NCBI GenBank assembly: GCA_903813345.2
Contig: CAIIXF020000011.1
Location: 33,286,166 to 33,350,165, forward strand
Origin: Owenia fusiformis
Lineage: Eukaryota; Annelida; Polychaeta; Sabellida; Oweniidae
Direction of reading: 5' to 3'
Length of the DNA stretch: 64,000 nt
A program made the translations under genes and the position numbers. The notes beneath the pieces are model-generated. The model was not told where the DNA came from. It saw nothing but the letters and a program-made list of their open reading frames with translations, and ran no database searches. Shown one piece after another: positions 34,401-46,250 of this stretch. How positions within the stretch are numbered: the stretch's first letter is position 1; each line of letters opens with the position of its first letter.

Positions 34401-37400
34401 TCAGGTTAAGAGGTGTTCAGTTTAAGAGTTTTTTTGGTTAAGAGGTGTTCGGGTTAATAGGTGTTCGGGTTAACAGGTGTTTGGGTTAAGAGGTTTTCAG
34501 GTTAAGAGGTGTTCAGGTTAAGAAGTATTCAGGTTAAGAGGTGTTCAGGTTAAGAGGTGTTCGGGTTAAGACGTATTCAGGTTAAGAGGTGATCAGGTTA
34601 AGAGGTGTTCAGGTTAAGAGGTTTTTGGGTTAAGAGGTGTTCGGGTTAAGAGGTGTTCAGGTTAAGAGGTTTTCGAGTTATGAGGTGATCAGGTTAAGAG
34701 ATGTTCAGGTTAAGAGGTGTTCTGTTCGGGTGAGAGAGTTGTTCAGATATTCAGGTTCTACTGTATTTGGAGAACAGATAATACAGATAATGAATAGGTA
34801 ACAGAACGCAATTGTCATCATAGCAAGAATTATTGAAGGAATAAGACTGGAGATGAGTTAAGGACGTGTTTCAAAACAAATATCAACAATTTTGTACTAT
34901 TTTGTGCTCTCATAATTCTATTGTCATACTTATTTTCTAAAAAGTCCATGGCCAACAGTTCTGACTTTATATCAGGAAAAATCTTTGATTTTTTGGGTTA
35001 TTTGGCGAAAGAGAGACATTTTTAAACATTTCTGCATCTTCAATCTTCAATAACTTTGTTAAAATTAACATTTTTATTAATCAATATTCATAACTGTATT
35101 GGCATTGTGGGATCCTCAGCCAGGCCTATCCCTTGGAATAGATTCAACCTCCAGATAAAGAGAGATGCTTATAAGTCAGAATGCCGTATTGGCTGCAACT
35201 ATTGGCCATGCTATGGTGCCATCTATTGACAGTATCTCAAAAGTAACAGTATATAATTGACAGTATCTCATACCAGTAATTTGAACACTGAATATTACAG
35301 AAAATAAATATTTTGGAGCTTTTCCTTTCTAAGTGTGCATATGTGCAGTCCCCCTGATTTTTTCTAAGCGTAACAGGTTTTATGAATTAACTTGTTGTAG
35401 AAGAAACTTGTCAAGCAAATGCAAACTCTTTGCTGCCTTAGAAGGGTTCTATTTCTCCCTCCATTCATTCATTGTAGAGGGAACACAACTAAATGCTATA
35501 ACATGTGTTTTCTCATATAATTGATCAGTCTTTCAGAGAAAATCAAGATTTGTGGCCATCTTTTGCTATCATGCCATCATACCCAAGTTTGAAAAAATTG
35601 AATCAAAACACCCCAAGAAAATCAAAAGATCTCACCTGTTGAATATGCCATCTATAGAAAATGTCAAAAGTTGTCATTCTGATTTTGACAGATGGAGGGT
35701 GGTCAAAAAGGTCAAGTTTTTCAAAGCAAATGCACCATAATCATATCAAATCGTGTGAAAAAAGATCCAAACATACATTTTTTTCATTCATTGACCTATC
35801 AAAATCAAACCACTGGTGATGCTGGTGTAATTACAATAACTGGACTATATTCTTGCTTTTAAAATACCATATATTTGCTTCCCACTCAAGCAGAAGGATC
35901 AATTGGTTGTGTTGTCCCATTGTAGCTTGAATTGTTGATGATACTACTTTTCTACACTCCCCTCCAAAAGTTTAGCAACTTATGTGTTAAAGCCTGTTCA
36001 GGTTTGGTGATTTCAACAAATTTTAAGTAATCAATTTAATTAAGTTAGTTTAAGTAATTTAAGTAATTAAATGAATTGTAATATCCATGAACACAATTAC
36101 GATTCAAACATAGGCCTTTCATACAACCTTTTAGGATTTCTGGTTGTTGTTGAGGGGAGTGTAATACACATCCCTCTAGATTGGTCTTCGCTGAAAAGAA
36201 CTTAAGAATTGAAGTACCTTTTGACTAAGGATGGGGTATACAACTCACTCTAAGTTCTGAGTAAATGTCTAAATGCAATGTTTTATTAATTAACATATCT
36301 GTGCAATGAATAGTATTCACTTTAAAGTATTCCTCATTTCAGCATTTTCCACTACACATATGAATAACTGTACAATATTTATATTATTGCACATATACAT
36401 ATGCATTATGTTAAAACATATATTAGTACATGAACATATTGTTTTGAATTAATATTAGCCTACAGTTGGCACTAGGCCATTCCAAATCACTACGACCTTG
36501 CTAATGTCACCAGTTCTAATGTTTTGTTCATTTTAACACCAATTGTAATGATTTATTTTGATTTATTGTCTAATGTGGTTATGTTTAGATGTGCATGAAA
36601 TGTATATTTCCTTCAAATTCTTCAGATATACATATATTTTTGACAATTCCTTGTTTTGGTTCATTCCCAAACATTTGAAAGGGTCATTCACAAAATTGAA
36701 AATTGTCCAGTTTGGTTCTGGCCCATTCACAGAACAATCACTTAGAACTGTAGACATTGCTTTACAATTTTGAAAAGTGGACAAATATACTTTTGGACTA
36801 TTTCATTGATGTTTTCACAGTGACTGGATACTATTTGCAGAGGTATCGTTATTTTGGATTCAGTGTTTGATTGATACTCTTGAATATTTTATTTAGAAAT
36901 ATCAATTTTCTCTTAAAAATTAATTGTGTGTGATACGAAAGTGAATATTTCATGTTAATGTTTATTTTTTGCAAGTATTTGATTTTATAGGATATATTGA
37001 GCAATCAATCTAGTTTATAATTTTAAAGGTATAATTCCTATGTACTACGAACTGCGTTGTTGTTTTATTGTTGTTTATAGTAGCCATTGCTTCAAAATTC
37101 AGAGTTTGTACTTTCTTGATTGTCTTTTTCAGATGTTACCCTTTATTCTCCTTGAAGATGTCAAGTGTCATGTTGACATAATGACAAATTGATATTAACA
37201 AGTTAACAATTTTTCATTTAACATCAGACCGACATTTTTTTACTCTTAATTGTAAATCAATTCATCCCTTCTGGCGTAACAACCTTGTGACATTAATAGG
37301 GACATAGCAACAGGTTAACTGGATACCTGTATGTGATATAATTTAATATGACAATGGTCTTTAGTATTTGTCGCCAAATAGAGAGAAAAAGACGAGAAAT

Positions 37401-40400
37401 AGCAAGTATTGATATCTATAGGCATTAAGTTAAACACTCAAAAATCAAGTATATAACGGTGTTTCGTAAACTGTATTTAGAGAAAAATTGAAGTAAGTTT
37501 GATGAATTGAATATTTTGTCTGGGCTTACGACTTTTGAATTTTACATGTTAACATGCGGAAAGGCAAAACAACAACCACGTGCCTAAGTGAGAATAATGA
37601 TTTTAATTGATGTTTATGAAATTGATGATAAAATCCAATTTATCATTTGGCGAAAACTAAAGCAATAATACAAATGACTACGTAAAACGTTACACCATCA
37701 AAGATGACAGTTTTAACATGGAGGATTACTTCTACAAGCTCGGCTTATAGCTGATTTTCTGCTTCATTTATTATAGGTATTTTAGGAATTTCCTCATATT
37801 GTTTCATAAAGATATGAATTCTAATTATAAATGTATTTCTTAGGGATATGGTTTTCTCATAGCATTGCATCTCTTCCTTTTGGACCATTGTATGGAAATT
37901 AAAATATGTCACCATTAACCGTTAAAACAACTTAAATAAGATTGTCGTTGAAATAGTTATTAAGATACACGTATTATTAATTATAATTGCCACCTCATAT
38001 TTTGAGATAATTGATGGAAGTATTTGAGCTGTGATTGACGAAGGAGCGAAGCTGGGCCTGATGAGTAGACATGTTAGAAAAAGATGACACAAAACCCCAA
38101 ATGATACGATTACACTATATGATAACAAACTTCAAAATAAAAGGAGTAGATTTCATTTTGATGGACATAAAAAAGGATCATTACCTTATCAGGGCTTAAA
38201 ATAAAGAGCCATACGGACATATCTGTATGGAAAGAGATTACAGTATATGATTCAGAAAATTGGAGATTCATAGATCCGATGGGATCAAAGGAAATTGGGA
38301 TTGGTACCATGACAACAATATCACGCCCATATTTGTATGACTTGGATTATTATTATGTAATACCATAAGGCAATGCATTGATTATAATAAGGATATAGTA
38401 TTTAAAGAATAATCTATGAATAAAATACATCTATGGATACTATTTCTTTTACAATCTAATCCAAAATGAATTCATAAATGAGGAAAATACTATTATACAT
38501 AAAACACAAACCAAAATTCTAAATTACTAGAAACAGAAAGTTGAAAACTTTACTCCGATTTATAGAGAAATGATGATTTTAACATGGGCAGAATGTTATG
38601 TATCTTACGGGCCCCTGAAGTACATTCAAGATTAGGAAGGATTTAATAACACAAGGCAGACATTAAGTGGATTAAACATCAAAACTTAAAATGGTGATTT
38701 CTTATGGGATTTGTCAGGAACCTTTGAGACATCCCACAGGAAAACATAAGAATGGGTCATTAAAGAAACAAAATGGTTCCAAACGAAGACATAAATATGC
38801 CATTGGGAAGCAGAGAGCAGATAAACACCCAACTGGATCAAAACCTTATAAACACTTGAAACAGATTGATAAACACCTCAGTTGCCATAGCATTCACAGA
38901 GAACACTCCTTTATGAGCCTATCGCCACAGGGACAACATCATCTGGATGCTGAATCTTTTCCTGATCCTTTCTTCAGAGATTTTGAAGATTCACATCTTA
39001 GAAATTGTAATCTTAATGAATATCTTTCCAGAGACCCTGACTCAGGAAATCCTTTAGTAAGACATTCCACATTTAATGCATCTCAACTTAAAGACTCTAA
39101 GATGAGACTTCAATCTCAATATAGAGATTCCCAATTTAGAGACTCTCAATTTAGAGATGCCCAAATAAGAGACACTCAATTTAGAGATGCCCGATTAAGA
39201 GACACTCAATTTAGAGATGCCCAAATAAGATACACTCAATTTAGAGATGCCCGATTAAGAGACACTCAATTAAGAGATGCCCAATTAAGAGACACTCAGC
39301 TCAGAAAAACTCAGCTTAGAGACACTCATTTAAGAGACACTGAATTTAGGGATGCCAAATTAAGAGACACTCAATCAAGAGACAATCAGTTTAGAGACAC
39401 TCATTTAAGAGACACTCAATCTAAAGGACTTCAACTAACCAAAACAAATCATAAAGATATCCAATATAGAGAGCCTGAATTCAGAAACCTCAAAAACTTT
39501 AGATATTCTCATAGCCTAGAGAGGCATGGAAATATTACATATCACCCAGATCTTAGAATGACAGTCTCAAATTCTGGGCAACATGTACAAATATGTCCCT
39601 CAGAACAATGCTGGGCGTATCCCCCCAATGTATACAATGAGAATGGAATACAGGTGAATTCTGTCTTCCTAAATGTTTCATGCGTATTCCATTTGTTACT
39701 TATCTTAGCTAGCTTTTAAATGCGTTTTTCTTTATTTCAACCTCAGCCGGCAGTTGTATATGCATTTGCAATTGTCCCCTTTTGGTTGACATCTTTCTTA
39801 CAGTTTCATGGCAGAAGTAGGATTTATTTAACTTTTCAGAATTCCTTACAATCTTGTTTCCAAACATCATACATCTATTCATGGGCTTTCAATTCTATTG
39901 AATGCCCATGATCTATTCAACACTGTAGTTCATTGGTACACCAAAAGGGGTCAGGATTGTTTGGAGAGGCCTAGTGGCGCACATCTGATTTTTCTTTGGT
40001 CTAGAGTGACATCCTGAAAGATATTTAAAATATGTTGCTGATAATGCTCTTGCATGTACATAATCAAGGGGATCTTGTCAATCATGAAATCGATCAAATC
40101 TGAATCAACAGTAACAATTTTTATCAATGACTTATTTTTAGACCACTAAAGGCTTATATAGCCCTTGTAGTTGTATACATACATTCCTAAAGCAGTTGCT
40201 TTCAGCTAAAAGCTGCTTATTTTAACTTTCTTTGCCTTTTTACAACATCATGAAAGAAAGACATCTTAACACAAAATCATTTTTCATTATGTCAATGTTG
40301 TATGTTAATGCCACTATGTTAAGCATTCAGATCACTTTCTCCTTAAATATCAGAGTTTTTATTAGAATGTGCACTTGAACATTGTACGGCACGTATAGCA

Positions 40401-42794
40401 CCCCACATTTCAGCATCAGATCTTAAATGAACAAATGAGGTATATGCTATAATTAGATTGACATGATAATTATATATAATTATCCCATTGAAGAGATTTT
40501 TGATATAAAGTATATATTCAGGTTGTTCAAAAAGTATTTGGAAAATTCTCGAACTTTTGATTTTTAAATATTATTTTTATGAAACTTATTTTTATGAAAT
40601 TGGAAGAATGACAAGGTGAGAGAATTTTCAATTACTTATTGAACAAGCTTTACATATTTTTTGACGTGAACTTCTAAACATGTAACATTTATGATACTAT
40701 TTGATTGTGAATTTTTCCAGTTGGAGGATATCTTAGACCATTGGGATCCTGAGACATCAAGAATAAGTGAGTTTTACTAAAACTTTTTGAACACATTTCA
40801 CATTATTCTGATTCCTCTTAAGTCATGTGAAAAAATCATTACTATTTTCTGCAACTTTTTAATTTGTTGAAAGTTATTAGCATTTTGATTCTCTTTGAAT
40901 TTCCCCTTTAGTAAATTGAGATCATCAGACTGAAAAACAGCTCAGAGCTTGTGAATAATATACATTTATTCAATGCCAGTAAAATTTTTTTTATTTAATT
41001 GGCCAATATGATGTAAATATATCTTTTACACCGCAGGAAAAAGAATCTGTATTACACCCTGATGTCATTATGCCATGTAATTTGGAATTTAAGTCCTAAT
41101 TTTTTCTTGAAAAACAATTTAGAGCTGCATATCCTACTGCATCGAAATATCCAGCGCCTTATTACTTTTTACAAATTTTCTCATGCACAATAAAAGAAAT
41201 TTTGTATTTTACTCAAATTATTGAATAACAATGGTACCATATACATATTGTGAAAATCAACTATTGTATTGTTCCATCTTAAGGTGGTGCATTCTCCAAG
41301 CAGTTCTGGCTCCAGTATGAAGAGTACTGCTTCAGCTATAGGACAATAAAACAGTGAGTGCTCTGGGGAGGGGGAGGGGACAATATTAAATTTATTATTG
41401 TTAGGTTTATATCCTTACAACCATGGGATAATTAGAAGGTGTCCTGTATTGGTTCTGATGGATATGGAATTTATCAAATTACCCAAAGTGCAAGTAAATA
41501 ATTATCAATTTCACCACCGGGTGGCTAGTTCAGGTGAGATAACATTGCAGGCATAGAAAAGGCTCATCTAAACTTGAATAATGACTAGATTTTGGGGATC
41601 AATTTTATCGAATCTTTGAGTTGGTAATTATACATGAACAGTGTAAAATATGTTCAGTTAAAGAAGTGTTATCTTTTCAATACAAGAAAAAATATTTCAA
41701 TTTTCATGATCTTATAAAATGGGCATATTGGGGAATATACCTAGAAATCACTTTATCAAAGAAAATTAAAATTTAAAAAAGAATTAAAAAATTTCAATCT
41801 TTAAAACTTCATTTCTAAATGTTATTTTGTATGATATCAAATATGATATCCTTTTGACTTTTTGAATATTTTAAAATGATCATTTCTACTTGGATCTCGT
41901 TGATTGATTACACACTTGAAAATTGAAACTGTATTTTTCTCACGGATATGACTTTTTCCATGCATTTGAAGATATGATTCATAGACTACATTATTGTAAT
42001 TTACAATGCATACAATAGTCAATATTACTTGTATACAATGCATACAATAGTCAATATTACTTATATACAATGTATACAATAATCAATTATGGTAATATAC
42101 AATGCATATAATAACCAAGAATAAGGGTTTAAAAGTTAATGCTTTATAAAGTTTATTTACATACAAATGTTATAATATTGAATTTAAACTTCATAAGTAT
42201 ATTCAATTTTGAAGTTAAGTGTGTTTTTTCTTCTTTTCTTCTTTGAATCAAAACCCAAAATTTGGGAGTCCGTCTACAATAGTAAAAAAAGTAATTCATC
42301 GTTGGAGACATATTTGAAGTATGCTTAGTCATAAATCATACATACAAGCCAAACGTCACATAATATTCTAAAGGTTATTCCTTACTAGTCATCATAAATC
42401 ACATCATACCTTTTGAAAAAATATTGATTTTGATATTTTTTGAGAAATGGTTTGCTATATCTTTAATGCATTAGAATTTGTATAAAGAAATTTCATAGGT
42501 TAAATAATTGGCTGATTTTGAATTTAATTAATTTTGAAATCTTTGGTATTAGTATTGATCTTGCAGAAAAAATTTACGGTAGAAATATTTCATCTGTCTT
42601 ATTTAGATTAATTTAAGAGACAAGAAAAGTTATATCGCAAGATAAATGTCAAGGTCATCATGTTATATTAGACTCTTCTTATTCAATTCAGACTGCTCCG
42701 ATGTAAGCGAGAAAATGATGATGAATTTGCCCAGTTCTGCCGATTAAGAAGAGGCGTTACAAAACATTCTCTCAATTCGCTCTTGCTTCAACCA
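25443..42794 (+). CDS. RhoGEF: acidic linker and first two thirds of a Dbl-homology domain
   Basis: Exons 25443-25641, 26006-26102, 28552-28642, 40721-40766, 41284-41353 and 42692-42794 join in one frame (end phases 1, 2, 0, 1, 2, 0), all with AG and GT borders. The first encodes an acidic linker (DPDADAEDLADG). Then the DH domain opens: KRFLAAEKRYLETIRTISEI with YAEPLR is the first conserved helix; ILFGSMEPVLSVSSTL and LEDILDHWDPETSRI follow, then FSKQFWLQYEEYCFSYRTIK. The last exon ends HSLNSLLLQP just where the family has VQRIPRY. DH domains load GTP on Rho GTPases, usually with a PH domain after. The exon completing it was not found by 64000, so the gene probably continues past a long intron. 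I cannot name the orthologue. Confidence 0.85.
25854..25984 (+). repeat. TGTCACC-family repeat with 16 kb-family interior
   Basis: ATGTCACCACC head, CTTCAATGACCTTTTAAAGG interior and TTTGCCATGTTAATGTC tail. It ends about 20 bases before the exon at 26006. Confidence 0.55.
26450..26691 (-). repeat. CAGGGGCGTAGCCAG repeat, reverse orientation
   Basis: Ends AGCTGGCTACGCCCCTG at 26691; interior ACAATTGCACCCC and GCTTCTAGCTCAATTTTG are the complement of the 12075 copy. The opposite end is truncated. Confidence 0.65.
27183..27430 (+). repeat. CAGGGGCGTAGCCAG repeat
   Basis: CAGGGGCGTTGCTAGC start, TGTGGCATAAAGCC and TTCAAAATTGAGCTAAAAGC interior, and a long G run before the lost right end. Confidence 0.65.
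28083..28333 (+). repeat. TGTCACC-family repeat, long copy
   Basis: TTGTCACCCCCAGAAGTGGT, GTCTCCAACTATC, GGTGTTCAGCGGTCAGCATT, CTGTAACTTACAAGGTGGTG. A second tail (TTTGTCATGTCAATGCC) lies about 100 bp on, so it carries an insertion or is two copies. Confidence 0.65.
28643..30895 (+). other. First part of the 12 kb DH-domain intron
   Basis: AT-rich, no splice-bounded coding sequence seen. A worn TGTCACC tail is at 30011-30092. Confidence 0.4.
30896..33273 (-). CDS. Glutathione S-transferase, theta class
   Basis: Four minus-strand exons 33273-33153, 32403-32310, 31734-31584 and 31237-30896 (TAA) join in one frame (phases 1, 2, 0) to give 235 residues, about the usual length. The enzyme conjugates glutathione to electrophiles in the cytosol. 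N-terminal thioredoxin-like part: MAPIKLHADYRSQPSRAV with Ser12 placed as the theta catalytic serine, then SPFGTVPALEVEGL with the cis-proline. The C-terminal helical part has YLAELDGVPEHWYPK, QYISWHGPDMR and the capping motif AGDEISIADL. LERSSAAL stands where most members have an ES-A glutathione contact, so that contact is altered by one residue. The gene is nested, in reverse, in an intron of the RhoGEF gene. The ATG at 33273 matches the family start, although the frame is open upstream. AATAAA overlaps the stop codon. Confidence 0.92.
31242..31372 (-). repeat. Tandem repeat of about 33 bp, four copies
   Basis: Units AACACCAAAATTGATGTCAC then CATATTAAAA. The array starts 4 bp from the acceptor of the last GST exon and forms its polypyrimidine side when read on the minus strand. 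Confidence 0.8.
31880..32150. repeat. Tandem repeat of about 15 bp, some 18 copies
   Basis: CAACTCATCCCCTGGA with many small variants, inside GST intron 2. The array ends in a palindrome (GACAACTCATGAGTTGTC) followed by inverted units. Confidence 0.85.
33274..33369 (-). other. Open stretch upstream of GST start
   Basis: The GST frame stays open from the ATG at 33273 back to TAA at 33369-33367 without another ATG, reading LPTEHSEGAPTEHKETADPT. It is 5' leader, or an N-terminal extension if an upstream exon splices at the AG before 33351. Confidence 0.4.
33528..33733. mobile_element. 206 bp MITE, Tc1/mariner-like ends
   Basis: CAGGGTGAAACAAAAACTGC at the left and a complementary CATTTTTGTGTCACCCTG at the right, flanked by TA on both sides. 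No coding sequence. Confidence 0.8.
34235..34764 (+). repeat. TACTGTA-type repeat with expanded 16 bp array
   Basis: Some 22 units of AGGTTAAGAGGTGTTC fill 34365-34735, with GTCGAGTCGGAACGCCACTT before and AGGTTCTACTGTA after. The flanks match the family seen at 5415 and 63430, so the array is an expansion inside that repeat. Confidence 0.85.
34765..38690 (+). other. Intron sequence without recognisable content
   Basis: AT-rich. Small ORFs on both strands lack codon or domain signal. It includes the putative upstream region of the 38691 ORF, in which no clear promoter motif was seen. Confidence 0.4.
38691..39653 (+). CDS. Pentapeptide-repeat ORF, possible alternative first exon
   Basis: ATG at 38691 after TAA at 38673; 321 codons run to a donor CAG-GTGAAT at 39654, exactly at phase 0 (unspliced, the frame ends at TAA 39719). 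Residues 1-80 are basic and rich in H/K (KHPTGSK, KRRHKY). Residues 145-244 are twenty five-residue repeats of the form [AT][QRH][FL]RD (e.g. DAQLRDTQL), which fits the pentapeptide-repeat consensus with L/F in the central place; worn repeats extend to about 95 and 275. Such repeats elsewhere fold as a square beta helix. The next downstream exon, 40721, accepts phase 0, so a transcript could join it to the back half of the DH domain, though a cut DH domain would hardly be active. It could also be a separate intronic gene or a chance expansion. Function unknown. Confidence 0.5.
39123..39422 (+). repeat. 15 bp coding tandem repeat
   Basis: Twenty units such as AGAGACACTCAATTT and AGAGATGCCCAATTA with no frame-breaking indel; changes fall mostly where they keep R, D and L/F. 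Confidence 0.9.
40521..40652. mobile_element. Possible short MITE
   Basis: CAGGTTGTTCAAAAAGTAT at the left and TACTTATTGAACAAGCTT at the right are inverted with about four mismatches. Weak evidence only. Confidence 0.3.
42001..42110 (+). repeat. Tandem repeat of about 35 bp, three copies
   Basis: TACAATGCATACAATAGTCA then ATATTACTTGTA, the third copy diverged. Confidence 0.8.
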
Positions 42795-44599
42795 GTAAGT
42801 AAAAACATTTATTTTATATTTTTTATTTCCTTTGCAAAAATGTTAAGGTGGCCATGAGTTTTCTCATGGGCTTTCAAGAGATGAAAGCCCATAAGGAAAG
42901 GGGAATCGTTATGGAATAATTATCCCAATGAACAAAGTTCAGTAGGGATATAGTGAAAGTGTTCACTGACTTAATCTTGGAGGGTTTTCAGTATTGTAGT
43001 CACAGATGAGATTTTTTCAGAAAAGGTGTTCAAACAACGATTTTTTCAGACAAAGCTGAAAAACTTGGGTAACACAAGGATTGAGATATTCATTGATGAC
43101 TTTTATGAATTATGCATACTGAATTATAACTACAAGAATGTTTACCTTGAACAAACCGCTAACTTTATTAAAAAAGTCTATGATTTATTTAACACAAGGA
43201 TTCAATATTCCAATATCAGCTTGTAATTTAATTTACATTTCAATATCAAAGTGATCTTGACCCTCTAGGTTAAACTGTGAATAAAGTGTAACATCTTCAT
43301 GCTTTTCCTTGCTTAAAAGCTATTTACAGTGAGGATTCAGCAAGGAATGATGTTAACAGAAAGGAATCAGATATGTTGAGTTGTGTAAAAATAAAGAAAA
43401 TCATCAGATTATGAATTGAGAAAATTGAGAAAAAAGATGAAATGGACGAGCTGGGGTGAATTTTATTATGTGGGTAAAGATTTAAAGGACTGTATTTATG
43501 AAATTAATTTTATCATGTTTAATCATGATTTACAGCTGGATCTCAAATAAAAATTTATGCAATGAACTTTTTTATCAGATGTATCTTATTTGCTTTCAGA
43601 ATGTATGTTTGCATAGAAGTGTTATATTTTATGGTTCTATATTCAAGGGATTTTACAGTATTCTTGCTTATTTTTTTTGACATTTCCTCCCTAGAGATTA
43701 GATGAACCCAATTTTTTATAATTTCTATAAAATGTAATTTTATTTATCCATTAATTCACTTTATTATTCACAATATTTTTTGTGTATGATCTGTTTGTAT
43801 ATTTATTTATTCTAAAATAACATCATACAGTTCAGCTCTGCAAGGGCAGAAATCTGCAATAAAAAAACTAATGAAAATTCATTTTTTGACAAATCTTTAT
43901 ATTAAGATTTCTTGATAAGATCGGTATCTTTTGATCCAGTTGTGATAAGGTTTATAATTTGATTAGATTTCATTAAAGTGCCATATTTAGGTATTGATAT
44001 GCACATTAGATATTGATATGCATAATTTGATATTGATTCACATTTTAGAAGTGATGTACGCACTGAGACAAGATTAATGATATGCTGCATATACTATGAT
44101 AGATTAGTTAAAACTTTGATGAATGGGTATTGATATTTATCTTAGTTTTGTAAATTGAGAAGATTTTGTTGTTGAAATATAAAAAGGACAAGTGAAACAT
44201 TTGTTCTCCTAACAATTAGTTAATGGAGTAGAAGGCACCATAAAAGGGAAGCAACAGTTTTTAGGTGATGAAAGAATACCCAAAATTAACCATAGATATC
44301 CTAATACCACTAGGAACAATAGAATTGTAAAATGCTCAAAGACAATCTTGTGGCTTAAAATGCCCTTTTATTGTTGAGTTAGGTATCCTACCATTTGCAT
44401 TGAATTGAATTGAATATTTTGATCTGGTCTTCATTGTTTACACATTGTGTATCTTTCTAAACTGGGCAGATATGAAATCTTATGTTCCTGGGTTACATTG
44501 TATTTGGTAGGAGTGCTTGCTGGTTTATTTACTCATTTCTGGTCCATAATTTCTAATCGTGATATTGTAGCCAATAGAGGAAAGTCCTTTTTTCTTTTT

Positions 44600-44715
44600 A
44601 TGTCATCACAAGTTGTGGATGGCAGTCAGCATTTGTTGGTTGGTGTTCAGTGTTCAGCATCAGTAACACATGTAAAAAATGGTATGTGGTGACATTTTGT
44701 ATGTTAATGTCTTGT
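44600..44715 (+). repeat. TGTCACC-family repeat
   Basis: ATGTCATCACAAGTTGTGG, GGTTGGTGTTCAGTGTTCAG, GTGGTGACATTTTGTATGTT tail. Confidence 0.6.
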
Positions 44716-46069
44716 TTTAATATAATATCAATTATTTTCATAAATTGTATTGAAAGTGTACATTAAATAGCTGAAAATAATGGAAGACATCTCTATTATA
44801 CATGTATTTCTCCAATTTTAGGTAAACACATTTGGGCCAGTATTTAATCTGAAAAAGTATTATTTGTGGCTAAACTATTTTGATGGTCTTAAATTCTTTA
44901 AGTATTTTTCGAATTTCCATGGAATTTTTCATGTTATTAAGGTTAATGCTATAAATAGATTTCAGATTATAACTTTAACTGACATATTCTATTATTACAA
45001 ATGTTTGTCAAAATATTAGACACACGTTTCTGAAAAACACGTTTCTGAAAACATGTAAATCCCATACTTGACTAAATGGATCTGTCATATCAATGAGATT
45101 AAAGTAATAGTTGACTTTTAACCTATATATAAGTAACTAGTGTACTATGCGTATTACAATACATATGTTATATTATATAGTTACATCATGAATCAAATTG
45201 ATTTTTGAGCTTGTTAGTAATAAAATGGGTCACCGAGTAAACAAGTTGGTCTTACTGTGAATAACCATATTTGCCCAAAATTTTAAGTATCTTCCCTGGG
45301 CTGATAGATCCCTTTATCATGGGCATAGCCAGGAGGGGTGTGAATTCAATCCCTGCTATCTGTCACTATTTCATTCATATTCATGTTTCACTATACCTTT
45401 TTTAACTTGACTCGGCTCCTTTTACTTGATTTTAAATTATTTCCAAACGATTACAGAAAAAATGTATCAACGTTTATCAAGTTTATTTTTACCAGTATTA
45501 TAAAATTCAATTCTTCCTTTCACCTGAACTTCAACTTTATATACATGTATGTCATATAACAAACACACATGTATTTACTTATATATTGACCATTCAATTT
45601 GACTTTAAACCAAGTGAAATCTAAATTTGTATTTTTAAGATATTATCCCCATAATTACAAATGAAAATAACAAAAGGTCAGCTTGTCAAGTTGTACATTT
45701 TACTCCATATTTGGTATGATTATATGTTGCATTTCCTTATTAACTATACTTTTTAAATGCATTGATCATTTTACAACTTAGGGTCATTTAGATGTTGGCA
45801 TGTCAATTTAAGTTTTATTATATACATGTATTTTAATTCCACAACATTCCTTTATATTTTGTATACATAACTTTTATTAACATATTATATTTTGTCAAAC
45901 ATCAGATTTCATGAATGGGCACATTTTCAAAGTTTCATAAAGTGTTCATCATACATATGTAACTGATGACCTTGTATACTTGTTTATAAAACACAAATAT
46001 AAAAAACATGTATGTTGAACCATCTCAGAGAGACTGGCATGTTATAAGGGTCAGTAAAAGATATATGTA

Positions 46070-46250
46070 TAGTAAAACCTGTCTTAGTGAACACCTCACT
46101 CTAGTGAACACCTGTCTTTATTGGACGCCCTTCCTCCACACATACTCAACAGACTTCTATATTAAATACCCTCTTAGAAGTGAACACCTACCAACACTGA
46201 ATGTTTTTTCTCGGCAAAAAAAAGGTCACACAGGTTATACTGTATCTTAA
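46070..46250. repeat. TACTGTA-type repeat
   Basis: AAACCTGTCTTAGTGAACAC, CTAGTGAACACCTGTC and AAGTGAACACCTACC are diverged units; the closing sequence is TTATACTGTA. Confidence 0.55.

Noticed and set aside
34365-34735. CRISPR-like regular array
   Set aside because: Units follow one another directly with no unique spacers, and the genome is eukaryotic; it is a minisatellite.
44221-44351. Possible DH continuation (ERIPK-like word)
   Set aside because: The ERIPK word is in a different phase from the acceptor, and the phase-0 reading (VMKEYPKL...) stops after about 22 codons without RhoGEF features.
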